A stretch of 45,316 bases of DNA, from assembly GCA_030053995.1 (NCBI GenBank), contig JASGCP010000005.1, positions 1 through 45,316 on the forward strand. Direction: 5' to 3'. The notes beneath the pieces are model-generated. The model was not told the origin of the DNA and did no database searches. It saw only the letters and a list, made by a program, of their open reading frames with translations. This stretch comes from Phycisphaerales bacterium (lineage in GTDB: Bacteria > Bacteroidota > Bacteroidia > Chitinophagales > Chitinophagaceae). Position numbers and translations under genes: made by a program. Shown here in pieces: positions 26,370 to 36,038 of the stretch (the stretch's first letter is position 1; each line of letters starts with the position of its first letter).

Positions 26370-27158
26370 CTGATTAATCAAAGCACTAAAAGGATGCAAC
26401 AAATTATAATAATCAGAAAGATCAACGCGAACACTACCAACAATAATAGGCGATTCAATTCTTACAGGAATATGATTATCGTCGTCAGTAACCCAAATAG
26501 TCATAGCGTCTTCACCGCCTTGGAACATGGTGCCCTTGAGTAATAAGGGGCTAAATTTAATCGTATTAATTTTACCAATCCTTGTTTTAAGAATGGCTTT
26601 ACCTAAATACTTTATAAATATATTCTGGACTTCATTATCTAGAAATACTTGAAAATAAACCTTTTGGTTAATCTTAAAAGTATCAAAATTAATATTACGA
26701 GCATAACACATACTACTCAAAATATCCTGAATACAGTTAGGGACAGGGAAAGTTTTCGTTTCCGTTATTGCCAAGGAATGTGCCTTATCAAAAAATACAT
26801 TTTCATAAAACTGCGTCCCCCCCTCATGTACGCGTCGCACAAACCTGGCTGGTTGCATCGACATGGTATCGATATAAGTTTCATAGGTATCCCTTACTTT
26901 AAATATCCAGTCGTATTTTGAATTACTCGTTCCAACACCTATTAAATGAAAAACGGGTCTATCTTTAAACATTTCTAACTTACAAGTAAAATTAGCAACG
27001 CCCGCATTTAAGTTGATTATACCCCACTTATAATTGACATCAAAACTTATGTTCTCTGCCCCACCAATAGTTGTATTTTTTATGGAACAACTATCAATAA
27101 TTTGAGCCCGTAACAAAAAAACACCCAATAAAAAAAAAATGACAAGCAAGGATCTCAT
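26352..27158 (-). CDS. DUF3108 exported protein
   Basis: A 268-residue protein with a signal peptide (LLVIFFLLGVFLLRAQ) and the DUF3108 pattern: ENISFDVNYKWGIINLNAGVANF, a middle DTYETYIDTMSMQPARFVRRVHEGG, and the end MTIWVTDDDNHIPVRIESPIIVGSVRVDLSDY. The domain is a beta-rich periplasmic fold of unknown role, common in Bacteroidota. The upstream gap (27159-27454, 296 bases) holds a promoter-like TAATCTTTGC on the minus strand near 27183-27191 and otherwise nothing convincing. Confidence 0.8.
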   Translation of the reverse strand: MRSLLVIFFLLGVFLLRAQIIDSCSIKNTTIGGAENISFDVNYKWGIINLNAGVANFTCKLEMFKDRPVFHLIGVGTSNSKYDWIFKVRDTYETYIDTMSMQPARFVRRVHEGGTQFYENVFFDKAHSLAITETKTFPVPNCIQDILSSMCYARNINFDTFKINQKVYFQVFLDNEVQNIFIKYLGKAILKTRIGKINTIKFSPLLLKGTMFQGGEDAMTIWVTDDDNHIPVRIESPIIVGSVRVDLSDYYNLLHPFSALINQKKKTE

Positions 27159-27454
27159 ATAGTGTATATTACTTTAACGAAGCAAAGATTATGAATAAAT
27201 ATTGTACAATTATCGCATTCCTTTTAGCCACAGCTTATACCCCGTTGTTATGTAAAAAATAAAAAGGTCATTCAACATAAATCTTAAAGCAAGTTAATAG
27301 TCAATACCAAAAAAATGTAAAGATACAAGCAAAAAATAAAGTAAAAAACTTAATTCTTATAAATTAGTTGGTGCGGTATATTATGCATTAAATTAGTTCT
27401 AGCCATCCGTCTCGTATTATTGACATCGTATCATGACTTAAAACTAGGCTCAAG

Positions 27455-28372
27455 CTACCAATTATATAGTGCTACAACAGGATAGTGATCACTTGTTTTT
27501 TCGAGTGTTTCATCGGAAACCCATTGCCCGACAACCGTATCTATTTGAATTGAATTAGGCACATAATATTGAAATAAGGGGCTCGAAACAACCTGATTAT
27601 CAATAACTGAGTTATAATGCGTTGTACTCTTTTGCCCTCGTGCACTCAATTGTTCAGTAAGAAAATGCCAATAATCATGGTGATCCTGCGACCATTTTTC
27701 CAAAGGTAAGTAAGATGATTCATTTGTTTTAACCCCATACGATATAGTATGCAATAAATCATCGTTAAAATCGCCCAATAAGCAAACTAATTGATTACTA
27801 AAATATAAGGACAAGGTATCAACTAATTCATCAGTAGCATAAAATCTTCTATAATATGATGTATAACTATTACCGGCTTTTCCATGTATCAAAATAAAAG
27901 AAATAGGGACATTTTTTTTGTTTATAGTAACTAAAGCGGATAATAGAAAAGGCAAACGCCCATTAGCAAAATTATAATAAGCGGTATGTTCATGAACCAT
28001 CATACCTCTTACTGTAACATGCTTAAAAATATTCTTATTATAAACAAAAGCAAGTTTTTGTCCATTTGCCCAATGTTTATCTGATATATTTTCGGCACCT
28101 GAACAAAACGACGACCATGCATAATTATATTTACTACCCAAATGATGCACTAAATCTTTAAAACGATTAGTATCCACTACCTCACAAAAGGCATAGAGAT
28201 CAGCATTCAGCTCTTTACAGATAGCAAGCACATTACTATTCTGCTGTGCTTTATCTAAAGGTCCAGCCGTATTGGATCCAAACCATTCCAAGTTCCAATT
28301 AACAACCTTTACCGTAGTTGATTGACCTACAAGTACGCATAACAATAATAAAGATGACAATAATAATTTCAT
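27455..28372 (-). CDS. Exported endonuclease/exonuclease/phosphatase-fold protein
   Basis: A 305-residue protein with a signal peptide ([16 protein letters not shown]) and the metal-dependent phosphohydrolase fold shared by DNase I, sphingomyelinases and phosphatases. Visible motifs are VVNWNLEWFG, DLYAFCEVVD (Glu metal ligand), ILIHGKAG, CLLGDFNDD and the closing SDHYPVVALY with the catalytic Asp-His. All catalytic motifs are present. Being exported, it may cut extracellular nucleic acid or phosphoesters; the substrate cannot be told from sequence. It is 9 bases downstream of the HMG-CoA-lyase-like gene. Confidence 0.82.
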   Translation of the reverse strand: MKLLLSSLLLLCVLVGQSTTVKVVNWNLEWFGSNTAGPLDKAQQNSNVLAICKELNADLYAFCEVVDTNRFKDLVHHLGSKYNYAWSSFCSGAENISDKHWANGQKLAFVYNKNIFKHVTVRGMMVHEHTAYYNFANGRLPFLLSALVTINKKNVPISFILIHGKAGNSYTSYYRRFYATDELVDTLSLYFSNQLVCLLGDFNDDLLHTISYGVKTNESSYLPLEKWSQDHHDYWHFLTEQLSARGQKSTTHYNSVIDNQVVSSPLFQYYVPNSIQIDTVVGQWVSDETLEKTSDHYPVVALYNW

Positions 28373-28381
28373 ATAGTGTAA

Positions 28382-29263
28382 TTACGAATACAAATAATTA
28401 TAATTCTTAAAAAAACGATTAGCATATTGTAGAGATTCTTCTAATATAACTTGATTAATAGTACTATACATTTGAGCATCAGATAGGATGCTCATTAAAA
28501 CTTCAGTTGGCAAATTACCGACTAATGTATTTTGAGCCATAGGGCATCCCCCTATTCCACCGAGCGTACTGTCAAACCGTAAACATCCTGCTTGTAAAGC
28601 CGCTATTACTTTATCGTATGCGTCTGCTCTTTTTGTATGTAAATGAATACCAAATTCAACCTGTGGATAATCAGAGCATACTTGCATAAAAATATCTTTT
28701 ATAAGCGGTGGCGTTGCACTGCCGGTTGTATCGGATAATGATATAATTGAAACACCTTTCTCAACTAATTGCCCAATATAATTGTACAAAAGATGGGGGC
28801 TGTAATAATCACTATATGGATTACCAAATCCCATACTCGTATAAACCACCAAGGTTTTATGATATTGCTTGCAGAGTCCTACAAGTTCATCTACTAAGAT
28901 CAAAGCATGGTCAATAGTATTATTCGTATTCTTCTTTTGAAAAGTTGGGGATATAGAAAACGGATAACCAAGATAACGAATACGATCGTAAGTTATAGCA
29001 GTCGATGCCCCCTTCATATTCACCACGATACAAAGTATTTTAGTTGGTGATTCGACCAAGTGCCCTAATACCTCCGCTGTATCAGCCATCTGTGGTACCC
29101 ATTTATTTGAAACAAAACTACCCAGATCCAAGGTATCAAAGCCAACAGTTAACAATTTGTTTACATAATTGATTTTATCGATTGTAGGTATAAGTTGTTG
29201 TATTCCTTGCATAGCATCTCGGGGACATTCAATAACTTTGACTATTGACGATTGTGTATTCAC
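28382..29263 (-). CDS. Hydroxymethylglutaryl-CoA lyase-like enzyme
   Basis: DRE-TIM barrel enzyme that cleaves HMG-CoA to acetyl-CoA and acetoacetate, the last step of leucine breakdown. The 293 residues show ECPRDAMQG near the N-terminus (where the first metal ligand and catalytic Arg lie), TLDLGSFVSNKWVPQMADTAEV, SLSDTTGSATP, the metal-binding HLHTKR and the catalytic Cys in GIGGCPMAQNTLVGN. The start codon is GTG. No other leucine-pathway gene is near, so the pathway is inferred from family only. Confidence 0.88.
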   Translation of the reverse strand: MNTQSSIVKVIECPRDAMQGIQQLIPTIDKINYVNKLLTVGFDTLDLGSFVSNKWVPQMADTAEVLGHLVESPTKILCIVVNMKGASTAITYDRIRYLGYPFSISPTFQKKNTNNTIDHALILVDELVGLCKQYHKTLVVYTSMGFGNPYSDYYSPHLLYNYIGQLVEKGVSIISLSDTTGSATPPLIKDIFMQVCSDYPQVEFGIHLHTKRADAYDKVIAALQAGCLRFDSTLGGIGGCPMAQNTLVGNLPTEVLMSILSDAQMYSTINQVILEESLQYANRFFKNYNYLYS

Positions 29264-29360
29264 GGTGCTTTAATAAAAACTATGAAAGATTAAAAAAATA
29301 CAGGTGTACTGCAAACAACCATTTAGCCATCAAGACCGATCAATAAACAGATGAATAATA

Positions 29361-30074
29361 TTAATTTTGAGCATTAGTGATTAATCTAAAGCCACTCCCA
29401 TGTACATTAACAATTTCAAGTTTAGAGTCATCCTTTAGATATTTCCTCAGTTTAACAATATACACATCCATACTGCGCCCATTAAAATAGGTATCACTTC
29501 CCCATATTTTCCTAAGTGCAAATTCACGCGATACTAAATTTCCTTGTGCTTCGATCAAGAGTTCCATTAACCTAGACTCTTTTGGAGACAAAACAATTGT
29601 TTTGTCATTACTAGTTAATTCCCTTGTGTTCGTATTAAATGCATATTGACCAATGTTATAAACTGTTGAGCTATTAGAAAGTTTGTTGTTATCATCTTCA
29701 TGCCTTTTAATGATAGCCCGTATTTTATGAAGAAGTACATCAACATCAAATGGTTTAGAGATATAATCATCGGCCCCTAATTTATAACCTTTTATAATAT
29801 CCTCTTTTAAATTTTTAGCACTTATGAAAAATAACGGGACTTCGGGGTTATCCTTACGAATTTCCTCAGCCAAGGTAAAGCCGTCAACATGGGGCATCAT
29901 CACATCTAAAAGGCATATATCGTAGGTATGCTTATGAAATCCGCTCAAAGCTGCACGTCCATCTCTTTCTAAAATCACCTCAAAATCATTTAATTCAAGA
30001 TGTTTTTTTAACAGATTACCCAAATTAGTATCGTCTTCACAGAGAAATACTTTATACTTATTGCTGTTTGTCAT
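29361..30074 (-). CDS. OmpR-family response regulator (RprY-like)
   Basis: A 237-residue two-component regulator. The receiver (1-120) has the acidic pair D14-D15, the phospho-acceptor Asp57 (CLLDVMMPHVDGF) and the conserved Lys in DYISKPFD. The C-terminal winged helix (about 140-235) ends with YIVKLRKYLKDDSKLEIVNVHGSGFRL. All key residues are intact. No functional histidine kinase gene is adjacent; the only kinase-like gene in the window (23293) lacks its acceptor His. It resembles RprY of Bacteroides. Confidence 0.92.
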   Translation of the reverse strand: MTNSNKYKVFLCEDDTNLGNLLKKHLELNDFEVILERDGRAALSGFHKHTYDICLLDVMMPHVDGFTLAEEIRKDNPEVPLFFISAKNLKEDIIKGYKLGADDYISKPFDVDVLLHKIRAIIKRHEDDNNKLSNSSTVYNIGQYAFNTNTRELTSNDKTIVLSPKESRLMELLIEAQGNLVSREFALRKIWGSDTYFNGRSMDVYIVKLRKYLKDDSKLEIVNVHGSGFRLITNAQN

Positions 30075-30174
30075 ATCTCTACAATTTTAATTTATTTATT
30101 AAAAACGATTCATTATTACCCTCAAAAATAGAATTATATCTAAAAAGTACAACTAAATTAAATGCCATAAAAGA

Positions 30175-31656
30175 TTAAATAGAATAATTAGGTGCTTCCT
30201 TGGTAACTTCAATATCATGTGCATGACTTTCTTTAATACCGGCATTAGTAACTTTAATAAAGTTAGCTTTCTTGAGTGCTTCAATATTATGAGCACCACA
30301 ATAGCCCATACCTGCTTTCAGTCCACCGACAAATTGATGAATAACTTCAGAGAGATAACCTTTATAAGCCACGCGTCCCTCGATACCTTCGGGTACTAAT
30401 TTTCTTTTTTCAGTTAGATGGTCTTGAAAATATCGATCGCTACTTCCTTCACTCATAGCACTTACTGACCCCATTCCCCTGTACTCTTTAAATTTTCGTC
30501 CATTATAGATAATAACTTCACCGGGGCTTTCATCTGTACCAGCTAATAATCCACCCAGCATAACCATATCCGCCCCTGCTACTATGGCTTTTACTATATC
30601 ACCGCTATAGCGGATACCGCCGTCTGCTACAATTTTAACCGAGCTATTTTCAAGTGCTTGTGCTACATCCATGATGGCTGTAATTTGAGGAACGCCTGCA
30701 CCGGCTACTATACGCGTAGTACAAATTGAGCCGGGGCCAATACCAACCTTTATAGCAGTAGCACCTGCTTTTGCTAAAGCCAAGGCACCGGCACCAGTAG
30801 CGACATTACCCGCCAAAATAGGTAAATTAGGATATTTTGCTCGAACCAATTTTAAAGTATTGATTACGGACTGACTATGTCCGTGTGCACTATCTAAAGC
30901 TATGGCATCAACCCCTGCATTATACAACTCCGATACGCGTTCAACGGCATCGCTGGTAATACCAACTGCAACCCCTACGCGTAGTCTTCCGTAGGCATCC
31001 TTTACCGAATTCGGAAAACGATTCACCTGTTGCATATCTCTATACGTAATTAACCCGACCAGCTTTCGTTGATCATCGACAATTGGTATCTTTTCTATTT
31101 TATTAGCTTTCAATATGGTTTCCGCCTTTTTCAAATCAGTACCCTTATGAGCAACAATCAAATTCTCTTTAGTCATAATTGTGGAAACCGGCAAAGTAAC
31201 ATCATGATGAAAGCGCAAATCTCTGCTTGTCAAAATACCCACCAAAACATTGTCCTTATCAACAATTGGTATACCGCCAATTTTATTATCAGTCATCAGC
31301 TTAATAGCATCAGCAATTGTTGCGTCTTGGTACAGAGTAATGGGATCATAAATAATCCAACTTTCACTTCTTTTAACTTTTTTAATTTGATCTACTTGTT
31401 GTTGCAAAGGCATATTTTTATGAATAAAACCTAAGCCACCTTCACGTGCCATTGCAATCGACATAGACACTTCCGTAACCGTATCCATGGCTGCCGACAC
31501 AATTGGGATATGCAAATTAAAACCTTCAGATAGCGTAGTTGTTACCATGGCATCGCGAGGATGTATTTCGCTATAAGCTGGTACAACCAAAACATCGTCA
31601 AATGTAATAGCTTCACCGATAATTTTTGAATGTCCCAACCTTGTTGTTGACGCCAT
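30175..31656 (-). CDS. guaB: Inosine-5'-monophosphate dehydrogenase
   Basis: Oxidises IMP to XMP with NAD, the committed step to guanine nucleotides. The 493 residues have the [13 protein letters not shown] start, two CBS domains inserted at about 95-205, the catalytic loop [17 protein letters not shown] with its Cys, and the flap region [13 protein letters not shown]. Length and motifs are standard. It has its own promoter. gmk, the next kinase on the pathway, is 4 kb away on the other strand. Confidence 0.97.
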   Translation of the reverse strand: MASTTRLGHSKIIGEAITFDDVLVVPAYSEIHPRDAMVTTTLSEGFNLHIPIVSAAMDTVTEVSMSIAMAREGGLGFIHKNMPLQQQVDQIKKVKRSESWIIYDPITLYQDATIADAIKLMTDNKIGGIPIVDKDNVLVGILTSRDLRFHHDVTLPVSTIMTKENLIVAHKGTDLKKAETILKANKIEKIPIVDDQRKLVGLITYRDMQQVNRFPNSVKDAYGRLRVGVAVGITSDAVERVSELYNAGVDAIALDSAHGHSQSVINTLKLVRAKYPNLPILAGNVATGAGALALAKAGATAIKVGIGPGSICTTRIVAGAGVPQITAIMDVAQALENSSVKIVADGGIRYSGDIVKAIVAGADMVMLGGLLAGTDESPGEVIIYNGRKFKEYRGMGSVSAMSEGSSDRYFQDHLTEKRKLVPEGIEGRVAYKGYLSEVIHQFVGGLKAGMGYCGAHNIEALKKANFIKVTNAGIKESHAHDIEVTKEAPNYSI

Positions 31657-31690
31657 AAGCTACATATTATTAAAGCACGGTAACTGCGGG

Positions 31691-31698
31691 CAAAGATA
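31691..31698 (-). promoter_or_regulatory. guaB promoter
   Basis: On the minus strand TATCTTTG followed by CC is a perfect TAnnTTTG element, 34 bases before the guaB ATG. Confidence 0.65.
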
Positions 31699-31773
31699 CA
31701 AATTATTTGTTGATCGATTTAATAAATACACCTGTAATATTTTTTATTGATCATTTATGACTGCTCTATTCAA

Positions 31774-33417
31774 TTACGCCTGTTGCTGTACGATTGTTTT
31801 TTTTCGATATCCGTAATAATAATAAAAAATTAAACCGATGAGTATCCAGCTAAGAAATAATAACCAATTCCGTAACTCCATACCCGTTAACAAATATAAC
31901 GATGTAATAATGCCCAATAAGGGGATGAGTGATTGATTAGTAATTGTTCCCACCAACACTGTGACTACAAAAATAATCCAAAAGATCAGGGTTGTTATTT
32001 TATTAGTTACACTATGGAATAAAATATCCGATTGGTGTCCGGGTACATTATTGTCAAGATATAATAACTCCTTAAAATAAAGTGGATTAGCATATTGAAT
32101 ACAAATTACGATCGCCAAGAAAAGCGGGATCATCCATTTACCGTGAATATGAGGTATAGTAAAAGTATTAGCTTGTTTGGGTAACATTTTTTTATGATCC
32201 ATAATTAAAACACCCAAACAAATAATAATAAAAACAACAATCGTACCAAGGCTTGTAAAGTCGAGCATTAATTGTTTACCGGTACAAATAATAAAAATAG
32301 ATATTAATACAAAAGTAATCCAAGTAGCAAAAGATGGGGTTTGATAGCGTGGGTGTATGGTTGCAAACTTATCCGGCAATAAGCCGTCGCGTCCCATACT
32401 GAACCATACACGCGGTTGACTAATTTGGAAAGCCAAAAGTGCACTGGTCATGGCGATTAGTGCTGTAATGCCTATCAACACAATAAAAAATGTAAATCCT
32501 TGGGGAATAAATACAAAGGTTAGGGGGTCAGCGACATCTAATTGGCGATAGCCGACTATACCGATTAACACCATTGCGACAATTATATAAATTGCCGTGG
32601 ATATAACAAGCGACCAAATCATTGAACGAGGGACATCCCGTTTTGGATTTTTAGCATCTTCCGCCAGTGTGGAAATAGCATCAAAGCCTATATAAGTAAA
32701 GAAAACAGCCGACACGCTACCCATAATTCCAGAAAAACCGTTCGGCAACCAAGTAAATAAATTCTTAGCTTTAACTAAAGTAACGCCAACAACAACAACT
32801 AAAAACAGAATAAATAATTTGATCAATACCATTCCATTATTAATTCTTTTGGATGTATAGATACCAATATAGGCCATACAACTCACTAATATATTGATAA
32901 AAATTGCGGGCAGATCAACGAGTAATTTAAAATGCCATACATGGGGGGCTACCAGCCATGCTCGATAATCTTCCGTGGTTACATTATTATTAACAAAAGC
33001 ATCATAACCGTCCCAATACGAAGTAGATAAATATAAGGGTATATGAATACCAATAGTATGTAAACTAGTTGTTAGATAATCACTCCAAGCAAAAGTTACA
33101 TACACATTAGCAAGGGAATACTCTAATATTAACAACCAGCCGACGATCCAGCCCATCGTTTTGCCCATAGATGCGTAGGCATAGGTATAAGCACTACCAC
33201 TAACAGGATAACGTGCTGCAAAAGTTGCATAACATAAAGCGGATAAAATAGAGGCGACCGCACAAAATAAAAACAAAAAAACAACACCCAACCCACCTTG
33301 ATAACAAGCGACACCTATTGAGCTAAAACTACCTGCACCGACTATGGCAGCTATACCAAAAAAAATAAGATCTCCTTGAGATAATACACGCTTTAGCCCA
33401 ACTTTGTTTTGACTCAT
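31774..33417 (-). CDS. APC-family amino acid permease
   Basis: An integral membrane transporter of the amino acid-polyamine-organocation superfamily with at least 12 hydrophobic segments over about 547 residues. The first helix has the family signature GDLIFFGIAAIVGAGSFSSIG, where small residues line the substrate site; FFTYIGFDAISTLAEDAKNPKRDVP is the helix-6 region typical of cationic amino acid transporters. The frame opens at a TTG (33426), but the ATG at 33417 (MSQNKVGLKR) is the better start. The substrate is not predictable. A promoter-like TAACTTTTGC lies on the minus strand at 33452-33461. Confidence 0.88.
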   Translation of the reverse strand: MSQNKVGLKRVLSQGDLIFFGIAAIVGAGSFSSIGVACYQGGLGVVFLFLFCAVASILSALCYATFAARYPVSGSAYTYAYASMGKTMGWIVGWLLILEYSLANVYVTFAWSDYLTTSLHTIGIHIPLYLSTSYWDGYDAFVNNNVTTEDYRAWLVAPHVWHFKLLVDLPAIFINILVSCMAYIGIYTSKRINNGMVLIKLFILFLVVVVGVTLVKAKNLFTWLPNGFSGIMGSVSAVFFTYIGFDAISTLAEDAKNPKRDVPRSMIWSLVISTAIYIIVAMVLIGIVGYRQLDVADPLTFVFIPQGFTFFIVLIGITALIAMTSALLAFQISQPRVWFSMGRDGLLPDKFATIHPRYQTPSFATWITFVLISIFIICTGKQLMLDFTSLGTIVVFIIICLGVLIMDHKKMLPKQANTFTIPHIHGKWMIPLFLAIVICIQYANPLYFKELLYLDNNVPGHQSDILFHSVTNKITTLIFWIIFVVTVLVGTITNQSLIPLLGIITSLYLLTGMELRNWLLFLSWILIGLIFYYYYGYRKKTIVQQQA

Positions 33418-33642
33418 ATAATTCAAAAAAGAATCTTACTTTATAAAATATGCAAAAGTTACATCATCTTTTCTTACCTTATACAATATTGTACAAAAAA
33501 CAATCGCATTCTTTACTGCTCGTTCTATTAACACATAAAAAAAGAATACCCCACTGCCCCCGACACAAAAATGCGCTTTATATTTTTTAGGAATAGCTGA
33601 ACAGAATTAGAAAGTATTAGTAAAAAGACAACTTAAAAAGTA

Positions 33643-33650
33643 TAATTTTG
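33643..33650 (+). promoter_or_regulatory. Promoter of the GH3-like gene
   Basis: TAATTTTG followed by C is a perfect TAnnTTTG element. It overlaps the earliest possible TTG start (33648), so that start cannot be used from this promoter; the first usable in-frame ATG is 33678. Confidence 0.65.
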
Positions 33651-33677
33651 CTTATAAATTATGCAATAATAGCTACT

Positions 33678-35231
33678 ATGCTTACGCGTTTAAAAAAAAT
33701 AAACAGTTCACAAAAAATATTTACCAGTTTAAAAGTTCTTACTTATCCGATAGATAGCAACAAACAACAACTACGTATTTTAAAAAAACTGATTCGGAAA
33801 GCCCAAAATACTGAATTTGGTAAAAAATATAACTTCAAAGAGATATTAGACAGTACTAAACCATACGAACAGTTTCAACAGCAAGTACCCATTGTGGATT
33901 ACAACGAAATTTATAAAACATGGTGGTATAAAACTTTAGAAGGACAAAAAAACATTTGTTGGCCTGGGAAGATTGTTTATTTTGCACTCAGCAGTGGCAC
34001 AAGTGATGCTAGTAGCAAATACATACCGATTACGGATGATATGATTAAGGGGAATCGCAAAACCATGTTTCGCTACCTCATGACTTTATGGAATTATAAA
34101 AAAATATCTTACAAAAGCATTGGAAAAGGTTGGCTCATGTTGGGGGGAAGTACGGAACTACAAAAAACAGGCCATTATTATGCAGGCGATTGGAGCGGAA
34201 TATCTGCTAAGAAAGCACCATTTTGGTTTTCACCTTTTTACAAACCGGGTAAAAAAATATCACAAGAATCTGATTGGAATAAAAAGTTACAGAAAATTGT
34301 ACTACAAGCTCCAAAATGGGATATTGGCGTTTTAGTAGGCGTACCTTCTTGGATACAAATTTGTATTCAAATGATTATCGACCATTATAAAGTTCCAAAC
34401 ATTCATGTTATATGGCCCAATCTTTGTTATTTTGTACATGGTGGGGTGAGTTTTGAACCGTATAAAAAAAGTTTTGACAAGCTACTTGGCAAACCGATAA
34501 CTTATATTGAAACCTATTTAGCGAGTGAAGGTTTTATTGCCTATCAAAGTAAACAACAAAGCAACAATCTTAAATTAGTAACAAACCAAAACTTATTCTT
34601 TGAATTTATTCCTTTTGATGATCATAATTTTAATGCAGAGGGGACTTTACTAAAGGGTCCTACTGTACACCTCTTAAACAGCGTTGAAGAAAACAAAGAA
34701 TATGCCATCATCTTATCATCTGTTGCTGGGGCGTGGCGCTATATACTTGGTGATACGATTCGTTTTGTCGATAAGAAAAAAGCAGAAATTATCATTACCG
34801 GTCGCATTAAGCATTTTCTAAGTTTAGTAGGCGAGCATTTAAGTGTTGACAACATGACGCGAGCTGTCCATTTAGTTGGTGAAGAACTGAATACTTCTTT
34901 TAATGAATTTACGGTATATGGCGGTCGCTACCAAAACAACTTTGCCCATCATTGGTTTCTATCCTGTGAAGATAAAGGGTTATCGGCCACTTCTGTTCAA
35001 TCGCTATTAGATGGATACTTAAAAAAAATGAATGATGATTATGCTGTAGAAAGAGTCAGTGCTTTACAAGATGTTTTTGTAACCTTGATATCACATTCTT
35101 ATTTTATCGAATTTTTAGAAAAACAAGGAAAATTAGGGTCGCAAAATAAATTTCCAAGAGTACTAAAGGGCAATAGCCTACGATTATGGAAGATTTTTTT
35201 ACATGAAAAAGGTATTGAAACTATTATTTAA
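33678..35231 (+). CDS. GH3-like acyl-adenylating protein
   Basis: A 517-residue protein of the GH3 auxin-responsive-promoter family, relatives of acyl-CoA synthetases that adenylate carboxylates and in plants join them to amino acids. Family features seen: the ATP-binding ALSSGTSDASSKYIP, the central YIETYLASEGFIAYQS, and the hinge GDTIRFVDKKKAEIIITGRIKHFLSLVGEHLSVDNM. GH3-like proteins are common in Bacteroidota, but their substrate there is unknown. I chose the ATG at 33678 because the promoter element at 33643-33650 overlaps the earlier TTG. The gene is followed 15 bases later by rsmA, so the two are probably one operon. Confidence 0.87.
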   Translation: MLTRLKKINSSQKIFTSLKVLTYPIDSNKQQLRILKKLIRKAQNTEFGKKYNFKEILDSTKPYEQFQQQVPIVDYNEIYKTWWYKTLEGQKNICWPGKIVYFALSSGTSDASSKYIPITDDMIKGNRKTMFRYLMTLWNYKKISYKSIGKGWLMLGGSTELQKTGHYYAGDWSGISAKKAPFWFSPFYKPGKKISQESDWNKKLQKIVLQAPKWDIGVLVGVPSWIQICIQMIIDHYKVPNIHVIWPNLCYFVHGGVSFEPYKKSFDKLLGKPITYIETYLASEGFIAYQSKQQSNNLKLVTNQNLFFEFIPFDDHNFNAEGTLLKGPTVHLLNSVEENKEYAIILSSVAGAWRYILGDTIRFVDKKKAEIIITGRIKHFLSLVGEHLSVDNMTRAVHLVGEELNTSFNEFTVYGGRYQNNFAHHWFLSCEDKGLSATSVQSLLDGYLKKMNDDYAVERVSALQDVFVTLISHSYFIEFLEKQGKLGSQNKFPRVLKGNSLRLWKIFLHEKGIETII

Positions 35232-35246
35232 TCAAAATAGTTCTAT

Positions 35247-36005
35247 TTGCAGTATCAAATAAAAAAAAGTTTAGGGCAACACTTTTTACAAGACAAGAGT
35301 ATTTGCAAAAGAATAATTGATCAACTCTATACGTATCAATTTATAAACCTGCTTGAAATTGGACCTGGTATAGGTGCATTAACAGAAGGATTGTTGCAAA
35401 TACCCCATATTAATTTTAAAGCAATTGAAATAGATGACGATAAATTAGCCTATTTAAACAAGAAATGGACATGGACAGATCAACAACTTATTCATGGCGA
35501 TATTTTGAAAGCCGTTTCCCCTTTTAAAGATGAGTTTGGTATTATTGGCAACTTCCCGTACAATATTTCATCACAAATTATTTTTAAGATTTTAGATTGG
35601 CGACAACAAGTACCTTTCTTTGTTGGCATGTTCCAGCAAGAAGTTGCTACAAGGCTAAGTGCTCAACCAAACAACAAAGATTATGGGGTAACAAGTGTAT
35701 TATTACAAACATTTTATGAGGTATCGTATTTGTTTGATGTTCCCCCCACCTGTTTTAATCCACCTCCGAAAGTCATGTCAGCTGTAATTGCTTGTAAAAG
35801 GATCGAGCCTGCTCCTTTACTAAACAACAAAAATCAATTCACGGCACTTGTTAAATGTGCCTTTAATCAACGGCGCAAAAAACTACGCAATGCCCTGTCG
35901 ATGCTCTTTCATAAAGATTTATTACAAGATTCGTTATTTGATAAACGAGCCGAGCAGTTAAGTATTCAAGATTTCATCAATCTCAGCTCAAAAATGTATC
36001 CATAA
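35247..36005 (+). CDS. rsmA: 16S rRNA adenine-1518/1519 dimethyltransferase
   Basis: SAM-dependent enzyme (KsgA) that dimethylates two adjacent adenines in the 3' hairpin of 16S rRNA late in small-subunit assembly. The 252 residues show KKSLGQHFLQDKSI, the SAM-binding LLEIGPGIGALTEGLL, and the catalytic NFPYNISSQI. No ATG exists near the 5' end; the start is a TTG at 35247. It follows the GH3-like gene by 15 bases and converges with pgi. Confidence 0.95.
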   Translation: MQYQIKKSLGQHFLQDKSICKRIIDQLYTYQFINLLEIGPGIGALTEGLLQIPHINFKAIEIDDDKLAYLNKKWTWTDQQLIHGDILKAVSPFKDEFGIIGNFPYNISSQIIFKILDWRQQVPFFVGMFQQEVATRLSAQPNNKDYGVTSVLLQTFYEVSYLFDVPPTCFNPPPKVMSAVIACKRIEPAPLLNNKNQFTALVKCAFNQRRKKLRNALSMLFHKDLLQDSLFDKRAEQLSIQDFINLSSKMYP

Positions 36006-36038
36006 AAAGAGGGTGTATGATGTTTGCGTCATAGAAAC

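Noticed and set aside
27191-27262. 23-residue peptide MNKYCTIIAFLLATAYTPLL(CKK) with a signal-like core
   Set aside because: It is too short, has no recognisable family or partner gene, and overlaps the promoter region of the minus-strand DUF3108 gene.
33648-33677. TTG start for the GH3-like protein at 33648
   Set aside because: The TTG overlaps a perfect -7 promoter element, so the transcript would begin after it; the ATG at 33678 was chosen.
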